From contig NZ_MRCM01000007.1 of assembly GCF_002303885.1 (NCBI RefSeq), positions 203,327-267,326 of the forward strand: a DNA stretch of 64,000 nucleotides. The letters run 5' to 3'. Under the pieces are notes generated by a model. That model saw only the letters and a list, made by a program, of their open reading frames with translations, was not told where the DNA came from and did no database searches. Positions 9,049-16,713 of the stretch are shown here, one piece after another; position 1 is the stretch's first letter; each line of letters begins with the position of its first letter. The position numbers were made by a program, and so were the translations under genes. The stretch comes from Flavobacterium sp. ACN2. GTDB lineage: Bacteria; Bacteroidota; Bacteroidia; Flavobacteriales; Flavobacteriaceae.

Positions 9049-9492
9049 TTATTTATCAATCTTAGTAAAATCCCCTTTTAAGTTGAATTTTAATTCTAAA
9101 CCATTGGTTAATTTTGTTTCATATCCAGAAGAACCAATTTCTATTTTGGTTACGTCTTCTTTAGGGAAATTTGCTTTTATGTAAGAAGCAATTTTTTTTG
9201 GGATAATAGATTTTGGAACTTTTCCAGTTTTAGCATCCACTTCTTTCCAGTTTCCTTTTTTGTCAAATTCAATTTCTGTTTGATTGCTAAATTGAACTTT
9301 GTATTCTGTAGATAGAATTTCTTTGTCTTCTAATATATAGCTAGGTTTCTTAGATCCAAAATGTGTTTTTAAGAATGTTTGTGCGTTTCCCGGTAAAGCC
9401 TCTTTTTTAATTACAGTTTTTTGTGCATTTGTAGTAAGTCCAAATAGTAATCCCGTAATTAAGCAGATTGTCAGTTTTAATTTCGTTCTCAT
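9049..9492 (-). CDS. Exported PepSY-like domain protein
   Basis: The start at 9492 is preferred because MRTKLKLTICLITGLLFG...TNAQ is a clean signal peptide; the frame is open 10 codons further, which would bury it. The 147-residue protein has two repeats of the PepSY-like (PF11396) type: a helix followed by strands, with VQFSNQTEIEFDKKGNWKEVD in the first half and a similar LELKFNLKGDF at the end. These small periplasmic proteins are common in Bacteroidota and their role is unknown. Confidence 0.75.
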   Translation of the reverse strand: MRTKLKLTICLITGLLFGLTTNAQKTVIKKEALPGNAQTFLKTHFGSKKPSYILEDKEILSTEYKVQFSNQTEIEFDKKGNWKEVDAKTGKVPKSIIPKKIASYIKANFPKEDVTKIEIGSSGYETKLTNGLELKFNLKGDFTKIDK

Positions 9493-9642
9493 ATTTTGCT
9501 GATTTTTAAAATTATAGTACAAGTTAAGACTAAAATTTTGAAATATTAAAAAATGATTGGGGTTTCGTTCTTTGCGATTAAGACATTATTTAATTTGTAA
9601 ATTATCTGGACAACACATTTTCATAATTATCTAATTTTCAAA

Positions 9643-9672
9643 TTGCCTAATTATCTAATTAATCTATCTTTG
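9643..9672 (+). promoter_or_regulatory. Promoter of the ABC-F gene
   Basis: TTG (9643-9645), 19 nt, then TATCTTTG (9665-9672), a full Bacteroidota promoter match. The region upstream is AT-rich with repeated CTAATT words. Confidence 0.65.
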
Positions 9673-9737
9673 CAGCACGAAAAAAAAATGGGTAGTCAGA
9701 TAAACGATTAACCGATTAAACAAATTAACAAACACAA

Positions 9738-11372
9738 ATGATTACAGTTAACGATATTTCGGTTCAGTTTGGTGGAACTACACTTTTTAGCGATGTTTCT
9801 TTTGCTATTAATGAAAATGACAAAATTGCCCTTATGGGTAAAAATGGTGCGGGAAAATCTACACTTTTAAAGATAATTGCAGGTGCAAACAAACCTTCAA
9901 CCGGAAGTATTTCTGCTCCAAAAGAAGCTGTAATCGCTTACTTGCCACAGCATTTGCTTACCGAAGATGGTGCAACGGTTATGGAAGAAGCATCAAAAGC
10001 TTTTAGTGAAATTTTTACAATGAAAGCCGAAATCGATGATATTAATGAGCAATTGACAGTTCGTACAGATTATGAAAGTGACGAATACATGAAATTGATC
10101 GAAAGAGTTTCTGACTTAAGCGAAAAATTTTATGCAATTGAAGAAGTAAACTACGAAGCTGAAGTTGAAAAAATTTTGGTTGGTTTAGGTTTTGAACGTG
10201 AAGATTTTGGACGTCAAACTTCTGAATTTTCAGGAGGATGGAGAATGCGTATTGAATTGGCTAAAATCCTATTGAGAAAACCTGATTTGATTTTGCTAGA
10301 TGAGCCAACGAATCATATGGATATTGAAAGTATTCAGTGGTTAGAGGAATTTTTGCTAAACCAAGCTAAAGCCGTAGTGGTAATCTCGCACGATAGAGCT
10401 TTTGTTGATAATATCACCAATCGTACTATTGAGGTTACAATGGGAAGGATTTATGATTATAAAGCAAAATATACTCATTATTTAGAATTAAGAAAAGATC
10501 GTAGAATCCACCAGCAAAAAGCATATGATGAGCAACAAAAAATGATTGCAGAAAACCGTGCTTTTATTGACCGTTTCAAAGGAACATTCTCTAAAACAGA
10601 TGCCGTTCAGTCTCGTGTAAAAATGCTTGAAAAATTGGAAATTGTTCAGGTTGATGAAGTAGACACATCGGCCTTACGATTAAAATTCCCGCCAGCAGCA
10701 CGTTCTGGGCAATATCCTGTTATTGTAAAAGAAATGTCTAAAGCTTACGGAGATCACGTAGTATTTAAAGATGCAAACATTGTAATCGAGCGCGGACAAA
10801 AAGTAGCTTTTGTTGGGAAAAATGGTGAAGGAAAATCGACAATGATTAAAGCCATTATGAAAGAAATTGGCGTTGATTCAGGAAGCGTAGAAATTGGTCA
10901 TAATGCACAGATCGGATATTTTGCTCAAAATCAAGCGGCTTTGTTAGATGAAAATGCTACCATTTTTGAAACAATCGATAGCATTGCAGTTGGCGATATC
11001 AGAACACAAATCAAAAATATTTTGGGAGCTTTCATGTTTCAAGGTGATGATATTACTAAAAAAGTAAAAGTGCTTTCTGGAGGAGAGAAAACCCGTTTGG
11101 CAATGATTAAATTATTGTTGGAGCCAGTTAACTTGTTAATTCTAGATGAGCCTTCGAATCACTTGGATATGAAAACCAAAGACATTATTAAAGATGCTTT
11201 ACGCGATTTCGACGGAACTTTGATCTTGGTTTCTCACGACCGTGATTTCCTTGACGGATTAGCGACGAAAGTTTTTGAATTTGGAAATAAAAGAGTGAAG
11301 GAACACTTTGAAGATGTGGCTGGTTTCTTAGCGCATAAGAAAATGGATTCTATGAGAGAGATAGAGAAATAA
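9738..11372 (+). CDS. ABC-F family ATPase
   Basis: The 544-residue soluble protein has two ABC domains and no membrane segments. Domain 1 has GKNGAGKST (about 35), SGGWRMR and LLLDEPTNHMD; domain 2 has GKNGEGKST (about 355), LSGGEKTR and LILDEPSNHLD. A charged linker of about 80 residues (KYTHYLELRKDRR onward) joins them, the P-site tRNA interaction motif of this family. ABC-F proteins bind the ribosome and relieve stalled translation; some give antibiotic resistance. The overall form resembles YbiT/EttA housekeeping members rather than a dedicated resistance factor, but this is inference. Confidence 0.9.
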   Translation: MITVNDISVQFGGTTLFSDVSFAINENDKIALMGKNGAGKSTLLKIIAGANKPSTGSISAPKEAVIAYLPQHLLTEDGATVMEEASKAFSEIFTMKAEIDDINEQLTVRTDYESDEYMKLIERVSDLSEKFYAIEEVNYEAEVEKILVGLGFEREDFGRQTSEFSGGWRMRIELAKILLRKPDLILLDEPTNHMDIESIQWLEEFLLNQAKAVVVISHDRAFVDNITNRTIEVTMGRIYDYKAKYTHYLELRKDRRIHQQKAYDEQQKMIAENRAFIDRFKGTFSKTDAVQSRVKMLEKLEIVQVDEVDTSALRLKFPPAARSGQYPVIVKEMSKAYGDHVVFKDANIVIERGQKVAFVGKNGEGKSTMIKAIMKEIGVDSGSVEIGHNAQIGYFAQNQAALLDENATIFETIDSIAVGDIRTQIKNILGAFMFQGDDITKKVKVLSGGEKTRLAMIKLLLEPVNLLILDEPSNHLDMKTKDIIKDALRDFDGTLILVSHDRDFLDGLATKVFEFGNKRVKEHFEDVAGFLAHKKMDSMREIEK

Positions 11373-11393
11373 TATTTTTTCAATATAATTTTT

Positions 11394-11426
11394 AAAGGGC
11401 ATAAGTTTATTCTTATGCCCTTTTTC
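11394..11426 (+). terminator. Terminator after the ABC-F gene
   Basis: AAAGGGCATAAG pairs with CTTATGCCCTTT over a 6-base loop, then T-rich sequence. Confidence 0.85.
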
Positions 11427-11605
11427 TTTGTTGCAATATTCGTAACAGTGTTTTAATGCAATTTTTTTTACATAAAATATCTTTTTTTGTTACTTTAGTA
11501 TTCCCATTTCGTGTTGACTATAAGTAATTAAGTTTTTTGATCAAGAATAGAACGCTGATTTTTAAATCACTATATAAGCATTGCTGTTTCATTTAATTTA
11601 AGCCT

Positions 11606-12759
11606 ATGAGTAAAAGTCTACTATCGCCATTTTTTTTCTTTTTTTTATAACGCCATTTTTTTTCTACGCCCAAGGAGATGTGAATCAAGGAGCTGATAAA
11701 AAAGAGAGTGAAGAAGTAAAATATCCGCAATTTCAATTAAAAGGGCTTCTTCAAGCAAGATATCTAGAGAGTTTTGGAGATAATGTAGACGTTTTAGGAA
11801 CTCATCATTCAACGGGAGATGCAGTTCAAAGTTCTTTTGATATAAAAAGAATGCGTGTGGGTTTAAATACAAAGTTAAGCGAGACTACAGAAATTGTAAT
11901 TCTGGTCAATTTAGCCGATTTTAAATCTGATCCAAAGGGAAAAGTTCTTGAAAATGCCTACGGGAAATATACTTTTAATAAATATATAGCTTTAACAGGA
12001 GGGCAATTTCGTCCAGCATTTGGTCTTGAGGAGCTTGTTCCGGTAGATATTATTAAATCTTTTGATTTTTCGAATCAGTATTATGAATTTGGAAAAAATG
12101 GATGGACAAGTTTTTAAATTGGAGCATCAGCGACAGGAGGTTTTGATATTGGAAAAATTCCGGTGAATTATGCGGTTTCTATTTTAAACGGAAATGGGAA
12201 AAATGTAGAAATGGATAAAGATAACGGAAAACAATATTCGTCAAGATGGGTTTTTGGTTTGTCAAAAGAGCATAAAATTAATCTGGGTTTAAACGGAGGT
12301 TTTGGAAAAGTCTTTAAGGAAGATGTTTTTGCATTAGGAGCAGATATTACCAGTGATTTTAAAATAACCGATAAACTAAGTTTTGATTTGCAGATAGAAT
12401 ATAAGCAAGGAACAAACCATAATTTATATTATTCTTTGCCAATTGCTAGCCGTACAGATAATGTTGCAGATTGTCAAATGCGCGGAATCTATTTTCTGCC
12501 GAATTTTAGATATGAAGTAGATTATAAAAAACTCACCGCATTTGAAATTTCTTGTCGCTACGAAACTTTTGATCCGAGCTACAAAATCGATTCAAATGTG
12601 CGCACCACTTACACTCCAATGGTTAGTTTGGAATTCGGAAAATCGTATACAGGACGTATCGAGATGGGATTTGAAATTGACAGATTTGATAAGAGTATTC
12701 CAGATACGTCAACCTACAACGATAATTTATTTTTAATTCAGTTACAGCTCAGAATTTAA
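11606..12759 (+). pseudogene. Broken OprO/P-type (phosphate-selective family) outer membrane porin
   Basis: The product, if whole, would be a roughly 384-residue porin. ATG 11606 begins MSKSLLSPFFFFF but hits TAA at 11648; adding one T in the T-tracts (11630-11637 or 11639-11646) would restore the frame into ITPFFFYAQGDVNQG, a normal signal peptide end. The body then runs from QFQLKGLLQARYLESFG through FDIKRMRVGL (typical of the O/P porin family) to TAA at 12115-12117, which interrupts WTSF-IGASATGGFDIG. The same frame continues open to 12759, so this is a nonsense change, most simply CAA to TAA. With two separate lesions the gene is probably dead. Its neighbour is an anion transporter, suggesting it once served uptake of the same substrate. 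Confidence 0.82.
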
Positions 12760-12779
12760 TTCACTTAATCTTTGTTTTT

Positions 12780-14210
12780 ATGAAAGAAGTAAAAATTCCA
12801 CAGACCCTAATTACGCTGGCAGTTTTGGTTGCCATTTGGTTTGTTCCAGCTCCAGAAGGAGTTGTAACAGAAGCTTGGCATTTATTTGCCATTTTCGTAG
12901 CTACTATTTTAGGAATTATCTTAAAAGCGGCTCCGATGGGAACAATGTGTATGATTGCAATTGCTTTAACGGCGATGTCTCAGGTTTTGGCTCCAGGAGA
13001 TCCTGGAAAATCGATCACATTAGCATTAAAAGGATTTGGTGATAAGGTAATCTGGCTAATCGGAATTTCATTTTTTATAGCAAGAGGATTTATAAAAACA
13101 GGTCTGGGAAACAGAATTGCTTTTTTATTTATAAAAATATTCGGAAAAAGTTCTTTAGGGCTCGCGTATGGTTTAGGATTGGCAGATTTGGTTTTAGCGC
13201 CAGCTGTTCCAAGTAATACGGCTAGAGGAGGAGGAATTGTTTATCCGATCATGAAATCAATGTCGATGAGTTTTGGTTCAATGCCAGACAAGCCAGAAAC
13301 ACATAGAAAATTAGGGGCTTATTTAACTTTAAATAGTTATAATATGAACTTGATTGCTTCTTCAATGTTTTTAACAGGAACAGCGAGTAATCCGATGTGT
13401 CAGAAGTTTGCGCTTAATTTAGGAATAAAAATTAGCTGGATGTCTTGGGCGGCGGCGGCAATTGTTCCGGGGTTATGTGCTTTTATTGTAATTCCGTTCG
13501 TTCTTTATAAAATTTATCCTCCAGAATTAAAAAAGACTGGAGATGCACCGCAGATTGCAACACAGAAATTGAAAGAAATGGGGGCAATAACTAGAGATGA
13601 ATGGATGATGCTGCTGACCTTTTTTATTCTGCTTTTTCTTTGGATGACAGGAGATCTGCTTTCTATCGATGCAACAACAACAGCTTTTATCGGATTGGTA
13701 ATTTTACTTTTAACTTCAGTTTTGACTTGGGATGATGTAAAAGCCGAAAAAGGAGCTTGGGATACCATTGTGTGGTTTTCTGTTCTAGTAATGATGGCCA
13801 GTTCGCTTAATGAATTAGGTTTTATCGCATGGTTTAGCGATTTAGTAAAAGCAGAAATTGGCGGATTAAGCTGGCAGATGGCTTTTCCAATCATTATATT
13901 GGTATACTTCTTTAGTCATTATCTTTTTGCAAGTGCAACTGCGCACGTTGCAGCAATGTACGCAGCCTTGCTTGGTGTGGGTGTTTCGCTCGGAATTCCA
14001 GGATTATTGCTAGCATTTATGCTTGGTTTTGTCGGATCTCTTTACGGAACTTTAACGCACTATGGTCACGGTCCGGCACCCGTATTTTTCGGGAGCGGTT
14101 ACGTTGACCTAAAGAGCTGGTGGATCAAAGGGCTTATAACTGGTTTGGTTATGCTCTTTATCTATATGGTAATAGGAGGATTGTGGCTCCGAGTAATTGG
14201 ATATTTTTAG
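12780..14210 (+). CDS. DASS family anion (dicarboxylate) symporter
   Basis: A 476-residue inner-membrane protein with about 12-14 hydrophobic helices. It carries the two substrate/sodium hairpin signatures of the divalent anion:Na+ symporter family (SLC13/CitT/DIT1 group): APAVPSNTARGGG (about 141-153) and FASATAHVAAMYAALL (about 383-398), each with the SNT-like core (SNT, SAT). Family members import or exchange malate, succinate, citrate or 2-oxoglutarate. It follows the broken porin by 20 bases, so the two were probably one operon. The exact substrate is not determinable. Confidence 0.88.
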   Translation: MKEVKIPQTLITLAVLVAIWFVPAPEGVVTEAWHLFAIFVATILGIILKAAPMGTMCMIAIALTAMSQVLAPGDPGKSITLALKGFGDKVIWLIGISFFIARGFIKTGLGNRIAFLFIKIFGKSSLGLAYGLGLADLVLAPAVPSNTARGGGIVYPIMKSMSMSFGSMPDKPETHRKLGAYLTLNSYNMNLIASSMFLTGTASNPMCQKFALNLGIKISWMSWAAAAIVPGLCAFIVIPFVLYKIYPPELKKTGDAPQIATQKLKEMGAITRDEWMMLLTFFILLFLWMTGDLLSIDATTTAFIGLVILLLTSVLTWDDVKAEKGAWDTIVWFSVLVMMASSLNELGFIAWFSDLVKAEIGGLSWQMAFPIIILVYFFSHYLFASATAHVAAMYAALLGVGVSLGIPGLLLAFMLGFVGSLYGTLTHYGHGPAPVFFGSGYVDLKSWWIKGLITGLVMLFIYMVIGGLWLRVIGYF

Positions 14211-14509
14211 ATTCTGATTCCTGGAGGAAGTAATTCTTTGTATCTAGGGTTTTTTTTGAAAAACGAAACAATCTTTGGGTGAATAGGAACTACTCTGTAA
14301 TTTTTTTCAGAACTTAAATCTAATATATTTTTAAGCAGCATATTGATCGTTTCTTCGTTCTCGTATGAATCTGGTTTATTGATCTTGGTTAAAAAGATTT
14401 TTTTTTCTTGAAATGAATACTCAACTGCTAACATTCCTTCGGGGATGACAGTTTCAAATTGGCGTGCAAAAGTGTTGTCTTTGATTTCCATAGTTACAGA
14501 AGATTCCAT
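14207..14509 (-). CDS. Small GNAT-like (YjdJ-type) N-acetyltransferase
   Basis: This 100-residue protein fits the short GNAT-related family (COG2388/PF14542): AVEYSFQEKKIFLTKINKPDSYENEE, a helix, then the characteristic YRVVPIHPKIVSFFKKNPRYKELL end. The usual acetyl-CoA loop (RGxGIG) is replaced by YENEETINMLL, so acetyl-CoA binding is doubtful. The stop overlaps the last bases of the convergent DASS gene. An internal Met at residue 7 is an alternative start. Confidence 0.7.
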   Translation of the reverse strand: MESSVTMEIKDNTFARQFETVIPEGMLAVEYSFQEKKIFLTKINKPDSYENEETINMLLKNILDLSSEKNYRVVPIHPKIVSFFKKNPRYKELLPPGIRI

Positions 14510-14800
14510 AGTAATTTCTTGTTAGGTTATTGGTAAATAGTGAATTTGGGACTCGAAATTTTATTGAAAGAAAATTCTTTATAAGTTTTAAATTCAAGAA
14601 ATATTTCGAATTGCAAAGGTAATCATTTGATTTTCAATATTAAATTATTTTTTGCAGCTATAAACTTTAAGTTTTTGTTTTGAACTTGGATTTTTTTTGA
14701 ATTGCTATAAAATAGGTCTGAAATTTGATTATCGTGACATTAAAAAAAGTAACTTTATTTTTTAGAATAAATGTCTTAATGGTAATTTCATTTTAATGTT

Positions 14801-15457
14801 ATGAGTAAAATTCCAGTTTATTTTATGCCAGGTTTGGCGGCGAGTTCATCTATTTTTGAAAGAATAAAATTGGATGAAGATACTTTTGAAATGCATCTTT
14901 TGGAATGGGAAATTCCAAATCCGAAAGAATCTTTATCAGATTATGCGCTTCGAATTAGTAAAAATATAAAACACGAAAATCCTGTGTTAGTCGGAGTTTC
15001 TTTTGGCGGAATTCTAGTTCAGGAAATTTCAAAACATATAAAAACACGAAAAGTTATTATTATATCGAGTGTAAGAAGCAATTTGGAGTTCCCGAGAAGA
15101 ATGAAAATAGGGAAGAGGACAAAAGCTTACAAACTAATTCCGATGCAGTTAATTCTGAATGTTGAGAAATTGGCTAAATTTTCATTTGGCGAAAAAGTCA
15201 ATAAACGAATTAAATTGTATGAGAAATTTTTATCTGTCCGTGATTTAGGATATCTGCAATGGGCGGTAGAAAGTGTAATTTTATGGGAGCGAGATAAAAT
15301 TGATGAAAATGTAGTGCATATCCACGGAGATAAAGATGATGTTTTTCCGATTAAGTATATTGATAAATGTATTTTAGTCAAAGGAGGAACTCATATTATG
15401 ATCTTGAATAAGTATAAATGGTTGAATGAGAATTTGCCATCGATTATACTTGATTAA
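14801..15457 (+). CDS. Alpha/beta hydrolase
   Basis: A 218-residue alpha/beta hydrolase. The nucleophile elbow is GVSFGG (Ser about 67), the acid is likely in HGDKDDVFP (about 174-182), and the histidine in GGTHIMI (about 198). The N-terminal YFMPGLAASSSIF supplies the oxyanion region. No signal peptide is seen, so it is cytoplasmic. The substrate is unknown. It is monocistronic and preceded by a 291-base AT-rich gap in which no other feature is seen. Confidence 0.82.
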   Translation: MSKIPVYFMPGLAASSSIFERIKLDEDTFEMHLLEWEIPNPKESLSDYALRISKNIKHENPVLVGVSFGGILVQEISKHIKTRKVIIISSVRSNLEFPRRMKIGKRTKAYKLIPMQLILNVEKLAKFSFGEKVNKRIKLYEKFLSVRDLGYLQWAVESVILWERDKIDENVVHIHGDKDDVFPIKYIDKCILVKGGTHIMILNKYKWLNENLPSIILD

Positions 15458-15501
15458 ATTCCAATTTTAAAAATCCCAAATTCCAATACTTTATGTATGT
15501 A

Positions 15502-15608
15502 GTTTTGTCATCCTGAGGAACGAAGGATCACACTAGAAACTCCATACAGAGAATTGCCAATGTTTGTCGAGCTACGAGTGCGATCCTTCGTTCCTCAGGA
15601 TGACAAAC
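15502..15608. repeat. Inverted repeat of the GTCATCCTGAG family, copy 1
   Basis: Arms of 26 bases (15504-15529 and 15582-15607) are perfect inverted copies, beginning TTTGTCATCCTGAGGAACG. The inner part has further complementary words (TCACACTAGAAACT). Two related copies are at 54980-55079 and 57716-57819. No open reading frame lies inside. Confidence 0.85.
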
Positions 15609-15721
15609 TAGACAAAGAATTTTCATTCAGTAAAAAATCTAAAATCTAAATTCAACAATCAAAAATAAAAAATCCCAAACTCTTTTGGAATTTGGGATTT
15701 ATAATATTGTAATTTAGAAAA

Positions 15722-16237
15722 TTAGATTTTCTTCATTTGTTCTTTCATCATAGAGATTTGCTCTTTCAGCATTCCTTGTTTGTCTAATTTTTTAGCTTCG
15801 TTTAATAAATTAGTCGCTTCCAATTTTCTTCTGCGAGACATCGCAACTCCAGCAAGGTTTAATTTAGCTACAGCCAAATCCATATCCATTGATAATCCAA
15901 GTTCGATTGCTTTTTTGAAATGTTTCTCCGCTTGGTTGATATTAGTTTGAGATAACATAATACCTTGTAAGTAATTTAAGTATCCTTGTTGTTTTCTTAC
16001 TAATGCACCTTCTGGATTTTTGATATATGATAACCATTTATTAGCACCTTCGAAGTCTTGTTTTCTTAATTTAAGGAAGGCTAAAAGGATAAATTCGTTT
16101 TTAAAATAAAGAAAAATTGGAATTGCAGTCAATAAGATAAGGAATATACCATTCCCAATATTACTTTCTGTAAATTGCCAAATGCCCGCCACTACAAGAA
16201 GTCCGGCCAAAATAAGTTTAATATTCTTGTGAAACAT
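15722..16237 (-). CDS. Membrane-anchored TPR protein
   Basis: The 171-residue protein has two N-terminal hydrophobic helices (about 7-22 and 27-46) and a C-terminal stretch of about 110 residues of helical TPR-like repeats (NQAEKHFKKAIELGLSMD, then NLAGVAMSRRRKLEATNLLNEAK). By family such proteins act as scaffolds; the partner is unknown. It has its own promoter and is divergent from rpmH. Confidence 0.7.
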   Translation of the reverse strand: MFHKNIKLILAGLLVVAGIWQFTESNIGNGIFLILLTAIPIFLYFKNEFILLAFLKLRKQDFEGANKWLSYIKNPEGALVRKQQGYLNYLQGIMLSQTNINQAEKHFKKAIELGLSMDMDLAVAKLNLAGVAMSRRRKLEATNLLNEAKKLDKQGMLKEQISMMKEQMKKI

Positions 16238-16259
16238 AATTATTGTAAATTTGTGATTG

Positions 16260-16267
16260 CAAAGATA
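16260..16267 (-). promoter_or_regulatory. -7 box of the TPR membrane protein gene
   Basis: TATCTTTG on the minus strand lies 22 bases before the start codon and forms a divergent pair with the rpmH promoter. Confidence 0.5.
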
Positions 16268-16301
16268 GTAAAAGGAATTAAAAATATTTTTATAAAAGTA
16301 C

Positions 16302-16331
16302 TTGCCAGAAAAAAAAGTCTTTGTATATTTG
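16302..16331 (+). promoter_or_regulatory. Promoter of rpmH
   Basis: TTG (16302-16304), 19 nt, then TATATTTG (16324-16331): a strong match to the Bacteroidota consensus. It leaves a leader of about 68 bases. Confidence 0.7.
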
Positions 16332-16406
16332 CACTCGGTTTTTGAACAACGATATCCAAAACCAAATAAACGAGTTAATAGATACCATTTTTAAAGATAC
16401 AAAGCA

Positions 16407-16568
16407 ATGAGCAAAAGAACGTTTCAACCATCGAAAAGAAAAAGAAGAAATAAGCACGGATTTATGGACAGAATGGCTTCTGCGAATGGAAGAAAAGTTC
16501 TAGCGCGTAGAAGAGCAAAAGGAAGACATAAATTAACTGTTTCTAGCGAGCCTAGACACAAAAAATAA
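16407..16568 (+). CDS. rpmH: 50S ribosomal protein L34
   Basis: A 53-residue, very basic protein: [19 protein letters not shown], then [19 protein letters not shown], the unmistakable bL34 sequence. It is a structural part of the large ribosomal subunit. The C terminus has the slightly longer EPRHKK tail usual in Bacteroidota. It is monocistronic here; neither rnpA nor dnaA is next to it. Confidence 0.97.
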
Positions 16569-16587
16569 TGTTTGTATAAACATACAT

Positions 16588-16620
16588 AAGGCGATTACTT
16601 TTTTAGTATCGCCTTTTTTT
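16588..16620 (+). terminator. Terminator after rpmH
   Basis: AAGGCGAT.ACT pairs with AGT.ATCGCCTT around a T-rich loop, followed by seven T. Confidence 0.8.
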
Positions 16621-16713
16621 ATACCTTGTCGGTAAAAAATCTCTCAACTTTCTAGTTTATAGTGCACTAGAAAAGTTTTTTTAAATCGTAAATAACTACA
16701 CAATACATACAAA

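Noticed and set aside
12163..12759. Independent porin gene starting at 12163
   Set aside because: It is in frame with the upstream part across a single stop, and lacks a signal peptide; it is the 3' half of the broken porin.
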